Assembly: GCF_027111255.2 (NCBI RefSeq)
Contig: NZ_CP114285.2
Span: 2,418,001-2,482,000 of the forward strand
Reading direction: 5' to 3'
Source: Flavobacterium flavigenum
GTDB lineage: Bacteria > Bacteroidota > Bacteroidia > Flavobacteriales > Flavobacteriaceae
Length of the DNA: 64,000 bases
Shown: one piece after another, positions 7,741-15,436 of the stretch
Numbering within the stretch: position 1 is the first letter of the stretch
Layout: every line of letters begins with the position of its first letter
Notes under the pieces: model-generated
Database searches by the model: none
Seen by the model: the letters and a program-made list of their open reading frames with translations, nothing else
What the model was told of the DNA's origin: nothing
Program-made: the position numbers and the translations under genes

Positions 7741-10700
7741 TTAATTTTTCTTTACTACAAAAAGTACTTTTTCTTTTATTTCTGATTGCGGAATTACGAC
7801 TTGTTTTCCTCCGCTGATGTTTGCTTTTTTCGTCACACTTCCATTAGAAGCATTGATTGTATATACTTCAAAAGTTCCTTTTTGATTTGACAAATCGATG
7901 GAAACGTCCTGATTATTTTTTAGATAAAAAAGATAGGCATTGCCTTTATTTTCAAGTGTCCAAAGGTTGTCTGAAAAAGTAGTTCCTGTTGCAAACTTCA
8001 TACCAGTCACGGCAGAATGGAAGGAAGAAAGTTCAATTTTTGGAACATTGGGCAAAGAACCTCCCGCCATTAAAACAGCCCAGCCAAATCTTGGTGCTCC
8101 CATAGTGGAATACAGCACTGCTTTTTCCGGATATTTTTCACGGTATTCGCGAACAGCTCTGTACACCTGATCATCAGTTTCTTTTCCGGTTTTCATTTTG
8201 CGGGCGTGTTGACGTGGTGCTAAATTTACGCCTCCTTCCGGACCATAAAGCGTTCCGTCTTCTCTGTAATACCAATATTTAATATCAATTACATCTACCG
8301 TTTTGGCTCTTGAAGCGTCATTCAAAATAGCATCCTGAACATCTTTCGTAGCACTCAAAGCAATTTTTGATTCATTCGGATGTGACTTTTCATAGTTCGC
8401 AATCACATCAATCCAGAATTGCATAAATGTTAAAGGACCTGTGTATTCGGCACTTGTCATTTGCAGAACGTTGGCGTTATCTTTGAAATTCTCTAAATTT
8501 TTCTGGATAAAGGCTTCGTGTAATTTACGGATGTCGGCATTTTTGACGTCATAAAATTGCTCTGCTAAGAAAATCCTTTTGTCACCTGCATAAGGCGGAG
8601 GTTCAGGCAATCCAGTCGTATTAATGTTATTCGCCGGACGCCACGGAGAACTTGCCCAGTGTGCGCCTGCTTCTAATATATTATGCTGAAAATAGGCTTC
8701 GTTGATTAGAATTTTATTCTTTTGAGCGCCTAATTCGGCGAAGGTTTTTAATCGGTTCCAGTACCAGGCATTGTATCTCGTTAAATCATATTTGCTTAAA
8801 TGATCCCAGGCTGTTCCCTGACCGCTTCTGTCGAAAGGCTGTTCGTAAAACGGCGCCCAAACATCAGGATCCATTCGGCGAATGCGTTCGTGATCGGCCA
8901 TTCGTTGTTCGTACCACAATCCGTAATTATGATCGATGGCGATTTTATTATTTTCAACTAAATAATTTACGGTTTCTTCTAAATTATCTGTGTAACCCAC
9001 ACCGTAATGCCCCGGAACAAATCGGGTAATATGCGGTCTGGATTTTGAAACTTCTGATTCGCGCAAACTTCCTCTCCACCACGGCACATCAACGGTTTCT
9101 CCGGTAAGGACACCTTTTGAAGTCACTAATAAACCATTCGTTACCGTAATTTTATCGGAATTAGAAACGATTTCACTATTGGATTTTACTTCCTCAATTC
9201 GTTTGGCTTTAGCATAATGAGTCGAAATTGGATTTCTTGTTTTTGCTTTAGCGATGAATTCTTTTAAGGTTTCATTTAATTTATAAGCTTCGGCTGTTAA
9301 AGCTTTAGCTTGCTCCAATGTAGGGCTTGAAGAAGGTTCCGTCCCCAAATCCATTATTTGAGCATCCATTGGCGATTTGCCCAAACGCTGTTCAAGCAAA
9401 GCATAAAACAAACTTCTCGGGCTGATGTGATTGTTCACGTCTTTCCAGTGTCCGTTTCCTGCCCATTGTGACCATACTCCAAAAGCCCAGTTCTGAGCTG
9501 TTGGCGGACTGTAATTTTCTATTTTAGATGCAGATGTTTCCCAGATTACACTATTGGCAACATTCCAGCCTAAACCTCTACCGTCTTGTTCTTTATTTTT
9601 GAAACTGATCGCATTTCCATCAATTAAAGAAACATCGAAAAGAATTCCTGTTGCCCAGCTTCCAACCGATCCGCTGAAACTAAAAGGCTGATGCGATTCG
9701 CATTGCAAAAACACATTTGGTCCTGCTGTAGCATAACCTCCGACTACAAAATCATTATATCCAAATTCAGAATAACAACGCTGAAATAGTGTTTGCTGTC
9801 CTTCGGTATAAAATGTATTTCTTCTGTGTGATGCGATTTCCGAAATTGGGTTTAAAGCCAGACAATCTTCAACAGTGATTCTTTTGGCGGTTTTCAAAAT
9901 AGAAACGGCACCTCCTGCAAACTGTTCAAAATTGACTTGTTTAACCCAGACATCTTCCGCATTTTTTATAGAGATTCCGTGCCATCTGTGTTGTTCGTCT
10001 TTTGGATTCGTAGTATCATAATCTGATTTCAATATCAGGTTTTCAACGCCTGAATTATTGATTCGGCCAGACCATGTATAAGTTGCGATGGTTGATTTTG
10101 ATAATTCTTCATCTAAAGCATTCGTCAAAGGTGCGTCAATTGTGATTTTATTTCCCTGAACATTTGTAATTTCCCTATCGGCACGAATGACGAAATCATC
10201 CGCTTTCCATCCGATCCAGCCACTTTCTCCTCCAAAATCATTCATTGATAAAAGGTCAATCCAGTTTTTGGTGATGGGCGTATTGATAGTAATATGATCT
10301 CCTTTTTTTAGGGAAGTTCCATTTTTTACTGCTAAAACCGTAGCTCCTAATGGTGTGAAATTATCGGCTAATTCAAATTTATCTTTTAAAATTTGATTGT
10401 TTATTCCGCTGATGTTGATGATGGCTTTTCGATTGATAGAAGTTCCTAACAGCATTGTTCCGTTGGTATCTGAACCGCTTCCTCTTAGTACAATTCCGCT
10501 ATCCTTGATATTAATTTCGCCTGAAACTTTGAAAATTCCTTTGTCTAAAAGTACCGTTCCTTTAAAACCAGTTGCATCGGCTTTTAATTTCGCAACATAA
10601 TCAATAGCAAATTGAATTGTTGCTGTGGCATCACCTTCAATATGAGGGACAAAAACTTTAATGGCAACATTTGGAATTGCTACTGAAGACCCTTTATATC

Positions 10701-10866
10701 CGGCAAACGAAAAATCCGGAATTTGGTTTCCTTTTGCGTCAGCAGTACGCTCAAGTTTTCCTTGTTTGGATTTTGTAATATCGGGAAATGTGTTTTGTGC
10801 CAGACTGATATTGGCACTAAAGAAAATAACAAAACAGGATAAAACGAGTAAATCCTGTTTTGTCAT
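7741..10866 (-). CDS. Secreted two-domain protein: beta-helix (DUF4955-like) plus TIM-barrel-like domain
   Basis: A large secreted protein of unproven function, about 1041 residues. The ATG at 10866 directly precedes a signal peptide (LLVLSCFVIFFSANISLAQ); an in-frame GTG at 10893 would add nine residues and is less likely. Residues about 70-500 look like a pectate-lyase-type parallel beta-helix: TIQFAIDYVAKLKAD cap, GTVLLDKGIFKV, GIVLRGSGSDTNG, then repeated short strands. From about 600 a second domain resembles a clan A TIM barrel, with candidate acidic residues in ILINEAYFQHN and MTSAEYTGPL and strand-like VDVIDIKYWYY. The C-terminus is a small beta domain. It lies between a PL1 and the GH140 gene. 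DUF4955/DUF6298 naming is from memory and unverified. Confidence 0.72.
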   Translation of the reverse strand: MTKQDLLVLSCFVIFFSANISLAQNTFPDITKSKQGKLERTADAKGNQIPDFSFAGYKGSSVAIPNVAIKVFVPHIEGDATATIQFAIDYVAKLKADATGFKGTVLLDKGIFKVSGEINIKDSGIVLRGSGSDTNGTMLLGTSINRKAIINISGINNQILKDKFELADNFTPLGATVLAVKNGTSLKKGDHITINTPITKNWIDLLSMNDFGGESGWIGWKADDFVIRADREITNVQGNKITIDAPLTNALDEELSKSTIATYTWSGRINNSGVENLILKSDYDTTNPKDEQHRWHGISIKNAEDVWVKQVNFEQFAGGAVSILKTAKRITVEDCLALNPISEIASHRRNTFYTEGQQTLFQRCYSEFGYNDFVVGGYATAGPNVFLQCESHQPFSFSGSVGSWATGILFDVSLIDGNAISFKNKEQDGRGLGWNVANSVIWETSASKIENYSPPTAQNWAFGVWSQWAGNGHWKDVNNHISPRSLFYALLEQRLGKSPMDAQIMDLGTEPSSSPTLEQAKALTAEAYKLNETLKEFIAKAKTRNPISTHYAKAKRIEEVKSNSEIVSNSDKITVTNGLLVTSKGVLTGETVDVPWWRGSLRESEVSKSRPHITRFVPGHYGVGYTDNLEETVNYLVENNKIAIDHNYGLWYEQRMADHERIRRMDPDVWAPFYEQPFDRSGQGTAWDHLSKYDLTRYNAWYWNRLKTFAELGAQKNKILINEAYFQHNILEAGAHWASSPWRPANNINTTGLPEPPPYAGDKRIFLAEQFYDVKNADIRKLHEAFIQKNLENFKDNANVLQMTSAEYTGPLTFMQFWIDVIANYEKSHPNESKIALSATKDVQDAILNDASRAKTVDVIDIKYWYYREDGTLYGPEGGVNLAPRQHARKMKTGKETDDQVYRAVREYREKYPEKAVLYSTMGAPRFGWAVLMAGGSLPNVPKIELSSFHSAVTGMKFATGTTFSDNLWTLENKGNAYLFYLKNNQDVSIDLSNQKGTFEVYTINASNGSVTKKANISGGKQVVIPQSEIKEKVLFVVKKN

Positions 10867-10927
10867 TATATTTTTGAGTTGATTCAAATTCACTTTAAAA
10901 TATTATTTGAATGTGTTTATTTTTGAT

Positions 10928-10962
10928 TAGACCTGACAGGTTTTTGAAACTTGTCAGGTCTA
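10928..10962. repeat. Palindrome, CCTGACAGG type
   Basis: TAGACCTGACAGG pairs with a distal CTTGTCAGGTCTA around a TTTTTGAAA core. It belongs to the same style as the CAAGGTTTT and AACAGGTTTT palindromes at 29604 and 57073. It lies between the PL1 gene stop and the next start, so it could also end or process the transcript. Confidence 0.7.
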
Positions 10963-10973
10963 AATTTAAAACT

Positions 10974-12671
10974 TTATTGCAATAAAACTTTAGATAAAGT
11001 ATCCTTATTATTTTCAGGTTTTGTCCAGTCTATTTTACTGTTTGGATCAATTCCGTTAAAATATTTCTCTAAGTTGGTATATCCGTCTCCGTTGCTATCT
11101 TTATTCGCATCGGAAGCGTCTTTTGGATTCAGACCGAATTTCTTTTCCCAGGCATCTGGAATTCCGTCATTATCCGAATCTTTATAGGCTTTTCCTTTGT
11201 ATTCCGGATAACCGCCTACCTGATCAGGATGTGTGATAATTCCTTTTTTATAGGAGTCGGCAGGCAATCTTCTTTTGATGAATGCTGCACCAATTGTATT
11301 TTCCAGACCATCTTTTACCTCAATTTTTCCGGTGCGAACCTGTTTGATAACTCTTTCGTCGACTGCATCACGTTTAGGTAAATTTGCTCCTGCATTTTCC
11401 AATACAAAATCATAAGTCTGGTCCGCCTTCATAATAGAAATTGGCGGCATTGCAAAAGCCTTATTTTGTTTAATTTGTGCTAAAAAGTCTTTGGTTGTTT
11501 CAGGCGACAAATCTTCTAATTGCACTCCTCCGTTCCAGTTATCGGCTGTCACTTCAGGTGACCCAGCGATAAAATTACCGTCAACAAAAGCTTTTCCGAA
11601 TCTTTTCGGACTGATATAACCTGATTCAGGTTTGATAATTCGGTAACGAATCGGCTGATCGGTTGGTGTGATTGGACCCGGTTTGAAATAATTATTGATA
11701 ATGTTGTATTGCGAACGATAATCACCACCATCAAGGGTACGATTCCACCAATTGAAAACGACATTATTTACAAAGTTAAAACTTCCATACATTCCAACTG
11801 AGGCATTTCTCGAAATATTATCGGCCCATAAATTGCGGATAAACATGCTATTCAAACCGCCGATTGTGCTTCCGAAAGCATGGTTGTAAGTATCCAGACC
11901 TTCTGATGAAATGGTATTCTGAATGGTCACATTAACAGCCGGCAGTTTTTCTAATTTTGATTTTTCATTCACCTGAAACTGGTGACGGTATAACGAAATA
12001 TTTTCGTCTAATCCCCAGCTCATGGAACAGTGATCGATAATTACGTTTCCGATTACGTTTCCTCCCAAAGCATCGTCACGACGGGTTACTTCGGTTTCTC
12101 CACGGCGAAAACGCATATAACGAATGATAATGTCGTGGGTGTCTAATAAAACAGATTCTCCTGCAACGCAGATTCCGTCACCCGGTGCGGTTTGTCCTGC
12201 GATTGTAATGTAAGGCGCACGAACGGTAATTGGTTTTTTAAGACGAATAATTCCGGAAACATTAAACACTACTGTACGTGCTCCAACGGCTTCGAGTGCT
12301 TCACGGAAAGTCCCTTTTCCACTGTCTTCTAAACTTGTGACAACAAATATTTTACCGCCTCTTCCGCCCGGTGTTTGAGCTCCGCCTCCCATTGCACCCG
12401 GAAAAGCAGGAATATCAGCATGAACTAAATCGGTTGGCAATGATGCCCATGGCACATAAGGTCTTCCTAATAATTCTTCGGCTTTGATGATGTGCTCATT
12501 GGCTTTCCAAATTTGATCCAAACGCTCACTTTCTTCCTTCATCATGGCATCGGTTTTTTCCTGAATCGGTTTTGGAATATCGGGATATTGCGCATAGGCA
12601 GATGAAAAGATCGAACAGAATGAAAATGCTATTATTCTCCTAAGAGTCGTTTTTTGAAAATTGTTTTGCAT
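10974..12671 (-). CDS. Pectate lyase, PL1 family, with C-terminal calcium-binding repeats
   Basis: Secreted beta-helix lyase cleaving polygalacturonate by beta-elimination. The ATG at 12671 (565 residues) gives a signal peptide ending SSAYAQ; an upstream TTG at 12716 is rejected. After a helical linker the lyase domain begins at FPGAMGGG (90-97), then GGRGGKIFVVTSLEDSG and VVFNVSGIIRL. The calcium-site region IIDHCSMSWGLDENIS is at 211-226, and the third helix contains NVVFNWWNRTLDGGDY. The tail (about 505-550) has aspartate-rich thrombospondin-3/EF-like loops (DNDGIPDAWE, NGDGYTNLEKY). A close paralogue, alike across nearly the whole length, is at 13582, with a DUF3826 gene between them, which points to a duplication. 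Exact activity on pectin versus pectate is not determined. Confidence 0.9.
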   Translation of the reverse strand: MQNNFQKTTLRRIIAFSFCSIFSSAYAQYPDIPKPIQEKTDAMMKEESERLDQIWKANEHIIKAEELLGRPYVPWASLPTDLVHADIPAFPGAMGGGAQTPGGRGGKIFVVTSLEDSGKGTFREALEAVGARTVVFNVSGIIRLKKPITVRAPYITIAGQTAPGDGICVAGESVLLDTHDIIIRYMRFRRGETEVTRRDDALGGNVIGNVIIDHCSMSWGLDENISLYRHQFQVNEKSKLEKLPAVNVTIQNTISSEGLDTYNHAFGSTIGGLNSMFIRNLWADNISRNASVGMYGSFNFVNNVVFNWWNRTLDGGDYRSQYNIINNYFKPGPITPTDQPIRYRIIKPESGYISPKRFGKAFVDGNFIAGSPEVTADNWNGGVQLEDLSPETTKDFLAQIKQNKAFAMPPISIMKADQTYDFVLENAGANLPKRDAVDERVIKQVRTGKIEVKDGLENTIGAAFIKRRLPADSYKKGIITHPDQVGGYPEYKGKAYKDSDNDGIPDAWEKKFGLNPKDASDANKDSNGDGYTNLEKYFNGIDPNSKIDWTKPENNKDTLSKVLLQ

Positions 12672-12771
12672 GATCGTGAGTATGAAGTTTGTAGTTAGAA
12701 TAGTTTGACACTGCAATTCATATAAAGTTTAACTTGTAATTTCAAAAATTAAACATGTCAAAAAATAGCAG

Positions 12772-13443
12772 CTATTCCTTCTTTTGATTCTTTTCTTTTT
12801 CTGCAATACGTTTATTCCAGCCTTCTCGTTCTTTAGTTAAATCGTAACCTTCTTTAGACAGGTAATTATTGATTCTTCCTTTGTATTTACCAAACCATGC
12901 ATGTTTTTCTTTGGATGAACCACCATCCATAGCGTGTTCTCTTGCTTCAACTAAAGCGTCATAAATATATTTTTTCTGAACTTCGGTCAAAGTAGGTATC
13001 ATATCATTATAAGCCGTTACCGTAATTGGAAGAACACCATAAGTCATTCCGTCTTTTACTTCGGTGATTTTAGCTTCATTCAATTGTGTTCCTAATTTTT
13101 TTAAATAGGCTTTGTGCAGTTTAGAAATTGACTTGTCAGCACTTGTTTTTAACTTATCTGTTTTCTCGTTTTGCTTATCTTTAGCTAAAGTAGTGTCGTC
13201 TTTTACTTTTTTAATTTCGGCATCTCTTGTGTCCTGAATTTTGCTCAAATCACGGAACTGCTGCGCAATAATATTGGTTACAGCGGTTTCTTTTTCTTTG
13301 TTATTCAGGGCTAATTTCTCGACAATTTTAGCTGCTCTTTCATTGGTAACCTTGATGTACTCCGGGTCTGCATATTGCTGAGCACTTAACTTGCAAAAAG
13401 CAAAAAGCAAAAACAATACTCCTAATTTTTTAATTGATGTCAT
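12772..13443 (-). CDS. DUF3826 secreted protein
   Basis: Secreted helical protein of unknown function, 223 residues, which I recognise as DUF3826. The signal peptide is residues 1-21 (LGVLFLLFAFCKLSAQ). The mature part begins with YIKVTNERAAKIVEKLAL, then long charged helices with coiled-coil character (KKVKDDTTLAKDKQNEKTDK), then MTYGVLPITVTAYNDMIP, EAREHAMDGGSSKEKHAWFG and KGRINNYLSKEGYDL. It sits between two paralogous PL1 lyase genes in the same direction, and DUF3826 genes are commonly next to PL1 or PL10 genes in Bacteroidota. That suggests a helper of pectate degradation, for example a periplasmic or surface partner, but no catalytic motif is evident. Start ATG at 13443. Confidence 0.82.
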   Translation of the reverse strand: MTSIKKLGVLFLLFAFCKLSAQQYADPEYIKVTNERAAKIVEKLALNNKEKETAVTNIIAQQFRDLSKIQDTRDAEIKKVKDDTTLAKDKQNEKTDKLKTSADKSISKLHKAYLKKLGTQLNEAKITEVKDGMTYGVLPITVTAYNDMIPTLTEVQKKYIYDALVEAREHAMDGGSSKEKHAWFGKYKGRINNYLSKEGYDLTKEREGWNKRIAEKEKNQKKE

Positions 13444-13502
13444 TTTTAAAATTTTTTAAGTTAGTCTGTTTTATGATCTAAAATCGACTAATTATTGATT
13501 TA

Positions 13503-13576
13503 ATAAAATCTGCACAATCTGCTAAATCTACGTGCCGATATTTTTTCACGCAGATTCTGCAGATGTAGCAAATTCT
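13503..13576. repeat. CGCAGATT-family palindrome
   Basis: AATCTGCACAATCTGCTAAA on the left pairs imperfectly with CACGCAGATTCTGCAGATG on the right. Same family as 3106 and 34617. It lies between the PL1 stop and the DUF3826 start. Confidence 0.65.
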
Positions 13577-13581
13577 TTTTT

Positions 13582-15291
13582 TTATTTTAGGTCTAACAAA
13601 GGTCTTACCAAAGTTTCTTTGTTGTTCGCTAAATCGGTCCAGTCTACTTTGATAGCCGGGTTTACACCGTTGATGTAATCTTCGATATTAGTATATCCAT
13701 CTCCGTTTAAATCTCCTTTTGCATCAGATGGATCTTTTGGATTCAGACCGTATTTTTTCTCCCATGCATCCGGCATACCGTCTTTGTCTGTATCAACATA
13801 AGGTTTTCCTTTGTATTCAGGATATCCGCCTACTTGTGAAATATCTGTAATGATTCCTTGTTTATACGAATCCTTCGGTAAACGACGGTGTTCAAATTGG
13901 TAGAAGTCTTTTTTCTCTAATCCTTTTGCGTATTCCGGAACTCCGGTTTTAACGGTTCTTACAATTCTTTCATCCACTTTATCCCTGATTGGCAAAGTTG
14001 CACCCACATTTTTCAGAACAAATTCATAAGCTTCATCTGCTTTCATGAAAGGACGGAACCATGGCATTGGAAATGGTTTGTCGCTTTTCATTTTATCGAA
14101 ATAAGTTTTAGCCTCATCATAGCCCATTAATTCCCCTTTTTTATTTTCGATCTGAATACCGCCGTCCCAGTTGTCTTTGGTTACCTTTTCGTTTCCATTC
14201 ACTATGTTTCCAGTTACATACGCTCTTCCAAAAACCATATAAGGCAGTTTGCTTCTTCCTGATTCCGGTTTTAAAATTCTGTAGCTGATTGGCTCTGCTA
14301 AATTGGTAACAGGACCCGGTTTGTAAAAGTTATTGATGATGTTGTAGTTTGCTGTATAATCACCTCCATCTGTTGATCTGTTATACCAGTTGAAAACAAC
14401 ATTGTTTACAAAATTGAAAATTCCGTTCCAGCCGATAGAAGGGTTTCTACCTGCATTGTTAGCCCACATGTTTCTCATAAATGAGCAGTTTTCTCCACCT
14501 AAAGTACTTCCGAAAGCGTGGTTGTACGTATCCAATGCTTCTCCGAACAAACTGTTTTGAATAGTAATGTTTACCGTTCCTACTTTAACTTCCGGATAAC
14601 CAGCGCCAGGATTATACATGTGTCTGTACATAGACATATTTTCATCTAATCCCCAGGTTGCAGAAACGTGGTCGATCATAATATTACCGACAGGATTTCC
14701 TCCGATAGCATCATCACGCCGGCCTACAAAAGTTTCTCCCCTGCGGAAGCGCATATGCCTAATAATGACATCATGTGTGTCAATCCAAACCGATTCACCG
14801 GCAACACAGATCCCATCACCCGGAGCCGTTTGGCCTGCAATGGTAATATAAGGTGCACGAATAATTAACGGACTTTTAATTCTGATAATTCCTGATACGT
14901 TGAATACTACGATTCTGGCACCGCCCTGTTCGCAGGCTTCACGTAAAGTTCCTGGTCCGCGGTCTTCTAAGCTCGTTACTACATATACATTTCCGCCACG
15001 ACCTCCAAAAGTGTACATACCTCCTCCTTCAGCTCCTGGAAAAGCAGGTATAGACGCCTGTGGTAAATCTGTTGGCCTTGATGCCCATGGAATAAAAGGC
15101 TTGCCGTGTTTCGCTTCTTCTTCAATTACAACTAATGCTTTTTCCCATGCTTCGTCTGAAAGTCTATTCGCCTCCGCGATAATGGCGTCTTGCTGTGCTT
15201 TAATTTCAGGGCTGATTTTTGGGTATTGGGCAAAACAATTAATGCTTCCCAAAAGCAAAAGAGGCAATACAAATAGTGCTGAATTTTTCAT
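13582..15291 (-). CDS. Pectate lyase, PL1 family, with C-terminal calcium-binding repeats
   Basis: Secreted PL1 lyase, 569 residues from the ATG at 15291; the signal peptide is LFVLPLLLLGSINCFAQ. An in-frame TTG at 15324 adds a non-signal extension and is rejected. Domain order matches the paralogue at 10974: helical linker, FPGAEGGG (84-91), GGRGGNVYVVTSLEDRG, VVFNVSGIIRI, GQTAPGDGICVAGESVW, IMIDHVSATWGLDENMS, FNFVNNVVFNWYNRSTDGG, then DKDGMPDAWEKKYG and NGDGYTNIEDYING. Differences cluster in the loops following the Ca-site helix (MYRHMYNPGAGYP against LYRHQFQVNEK), which may tune substrate pattern or cleavage site. It is the first enzyme gene after susCD, separated by a terminator-like hairpin. 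Confidence 0.9.
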   Translation of the reverse strand: MKNSALFVLPLLLLGSINCFAQYPKISPEIKAQQDAIIAEANRLSDEAWEKALVVIEEEAKHGKPFIPWASRPTDLPQASIPAFPGAEGGGMYTFGGRGGNVYVVTSLEDRGPGTLREACEQGGARIVVFNVSGIIRIKSPLIIRAPYITIAGQTAPGDGICVAGESVWIDTHDVIIRHMRFRRGETFVGRRDDAIGGNPVGNIMIDHVSATWGLDENMSMYRHMYNPGAGYPEVKVGTVNITIQNSLFGEALDTYNHAFGSTLGGENCSFMRNMWANNAGRNPSIGWNGIFNFVNNVVFNWYNRSTDGGDYTANYNIINNFYKPGPVTNLAEPISYRILKPESGRSKLPYMVFGRAYVTGNIVNGNEKVTKDNWDGGIQIENKKGELMGYDEAKTYFDKMKSDKPFPMPWFRPFMKADEAYEFVLKNVGATLPIRDKVDERIVRTVKTGVPEYAKGLEKKDFYQFEHRRLPKDSYKQGIITDISQVGGYPEYKGKPYVDTDKDGMPDAWEKKYGLNPKDPSDAKGDLNGDGYTNIEDYINGVNPAIKVDWTDLANNKETLVRPLLDLK

Positions 15292-15325
15292 GTTAATTTT
15301 AATTTGGTAATTCGATTTAAACAAA

Positions 15326-15357
15326 TCACCTGTATCTTTTTGACGGAATACAGGTGA
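15326..15357. repeat. Inverted repeat in the PL1 leader
   Basis: TCACCTGTAT (15326-15335) is perfectly inverted as ATACAGGTGA (15348-15357) with a 12-base loop. It lies 35 bases before the PL1 start codon and could be an operator or an mRNA hairpin. Confidence 0.6.
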
Positions 15358-15397
15358 AAGTCTAAATTTAATGTTAAGGTTTTATTAAGGTTTTAAT

Positions 15398-15427
15398 AAA
15401 AATGCCTGAAAAAATCAGGCATTTTTT
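15398..15427 (-). terminator. Hairpin with T-run after susD
   Basis: AAAAATGCCTGA pairs with TCAGGCATTTTT around a short A-loop. Symmetry makes it able to work in either direction. Ten bases beyond the susD stop, it probably reduces transcription into the downstream enzyme genes, giving higher SusCD than enzyme levels. Confidence 0.8.
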
Positions 15428-15436
15428 AGTTATAAG

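Noticed and set aside
10866..10893. GTG at 10893 as start of the beta-helix/TIM gene
   Set aside because: The in-frame ATG at 10866 is directly followed by the signal peptide; the extension is polar and adds nothing.
12671..12716. TTG at 12716 as start of the PL1 gene
   Set aside because: TTG starts are rare here and the ATG at 12671 gives a proper signal peptide. The same reasoning rejects TTG at 15324 and GTG at 31166 and 61872.
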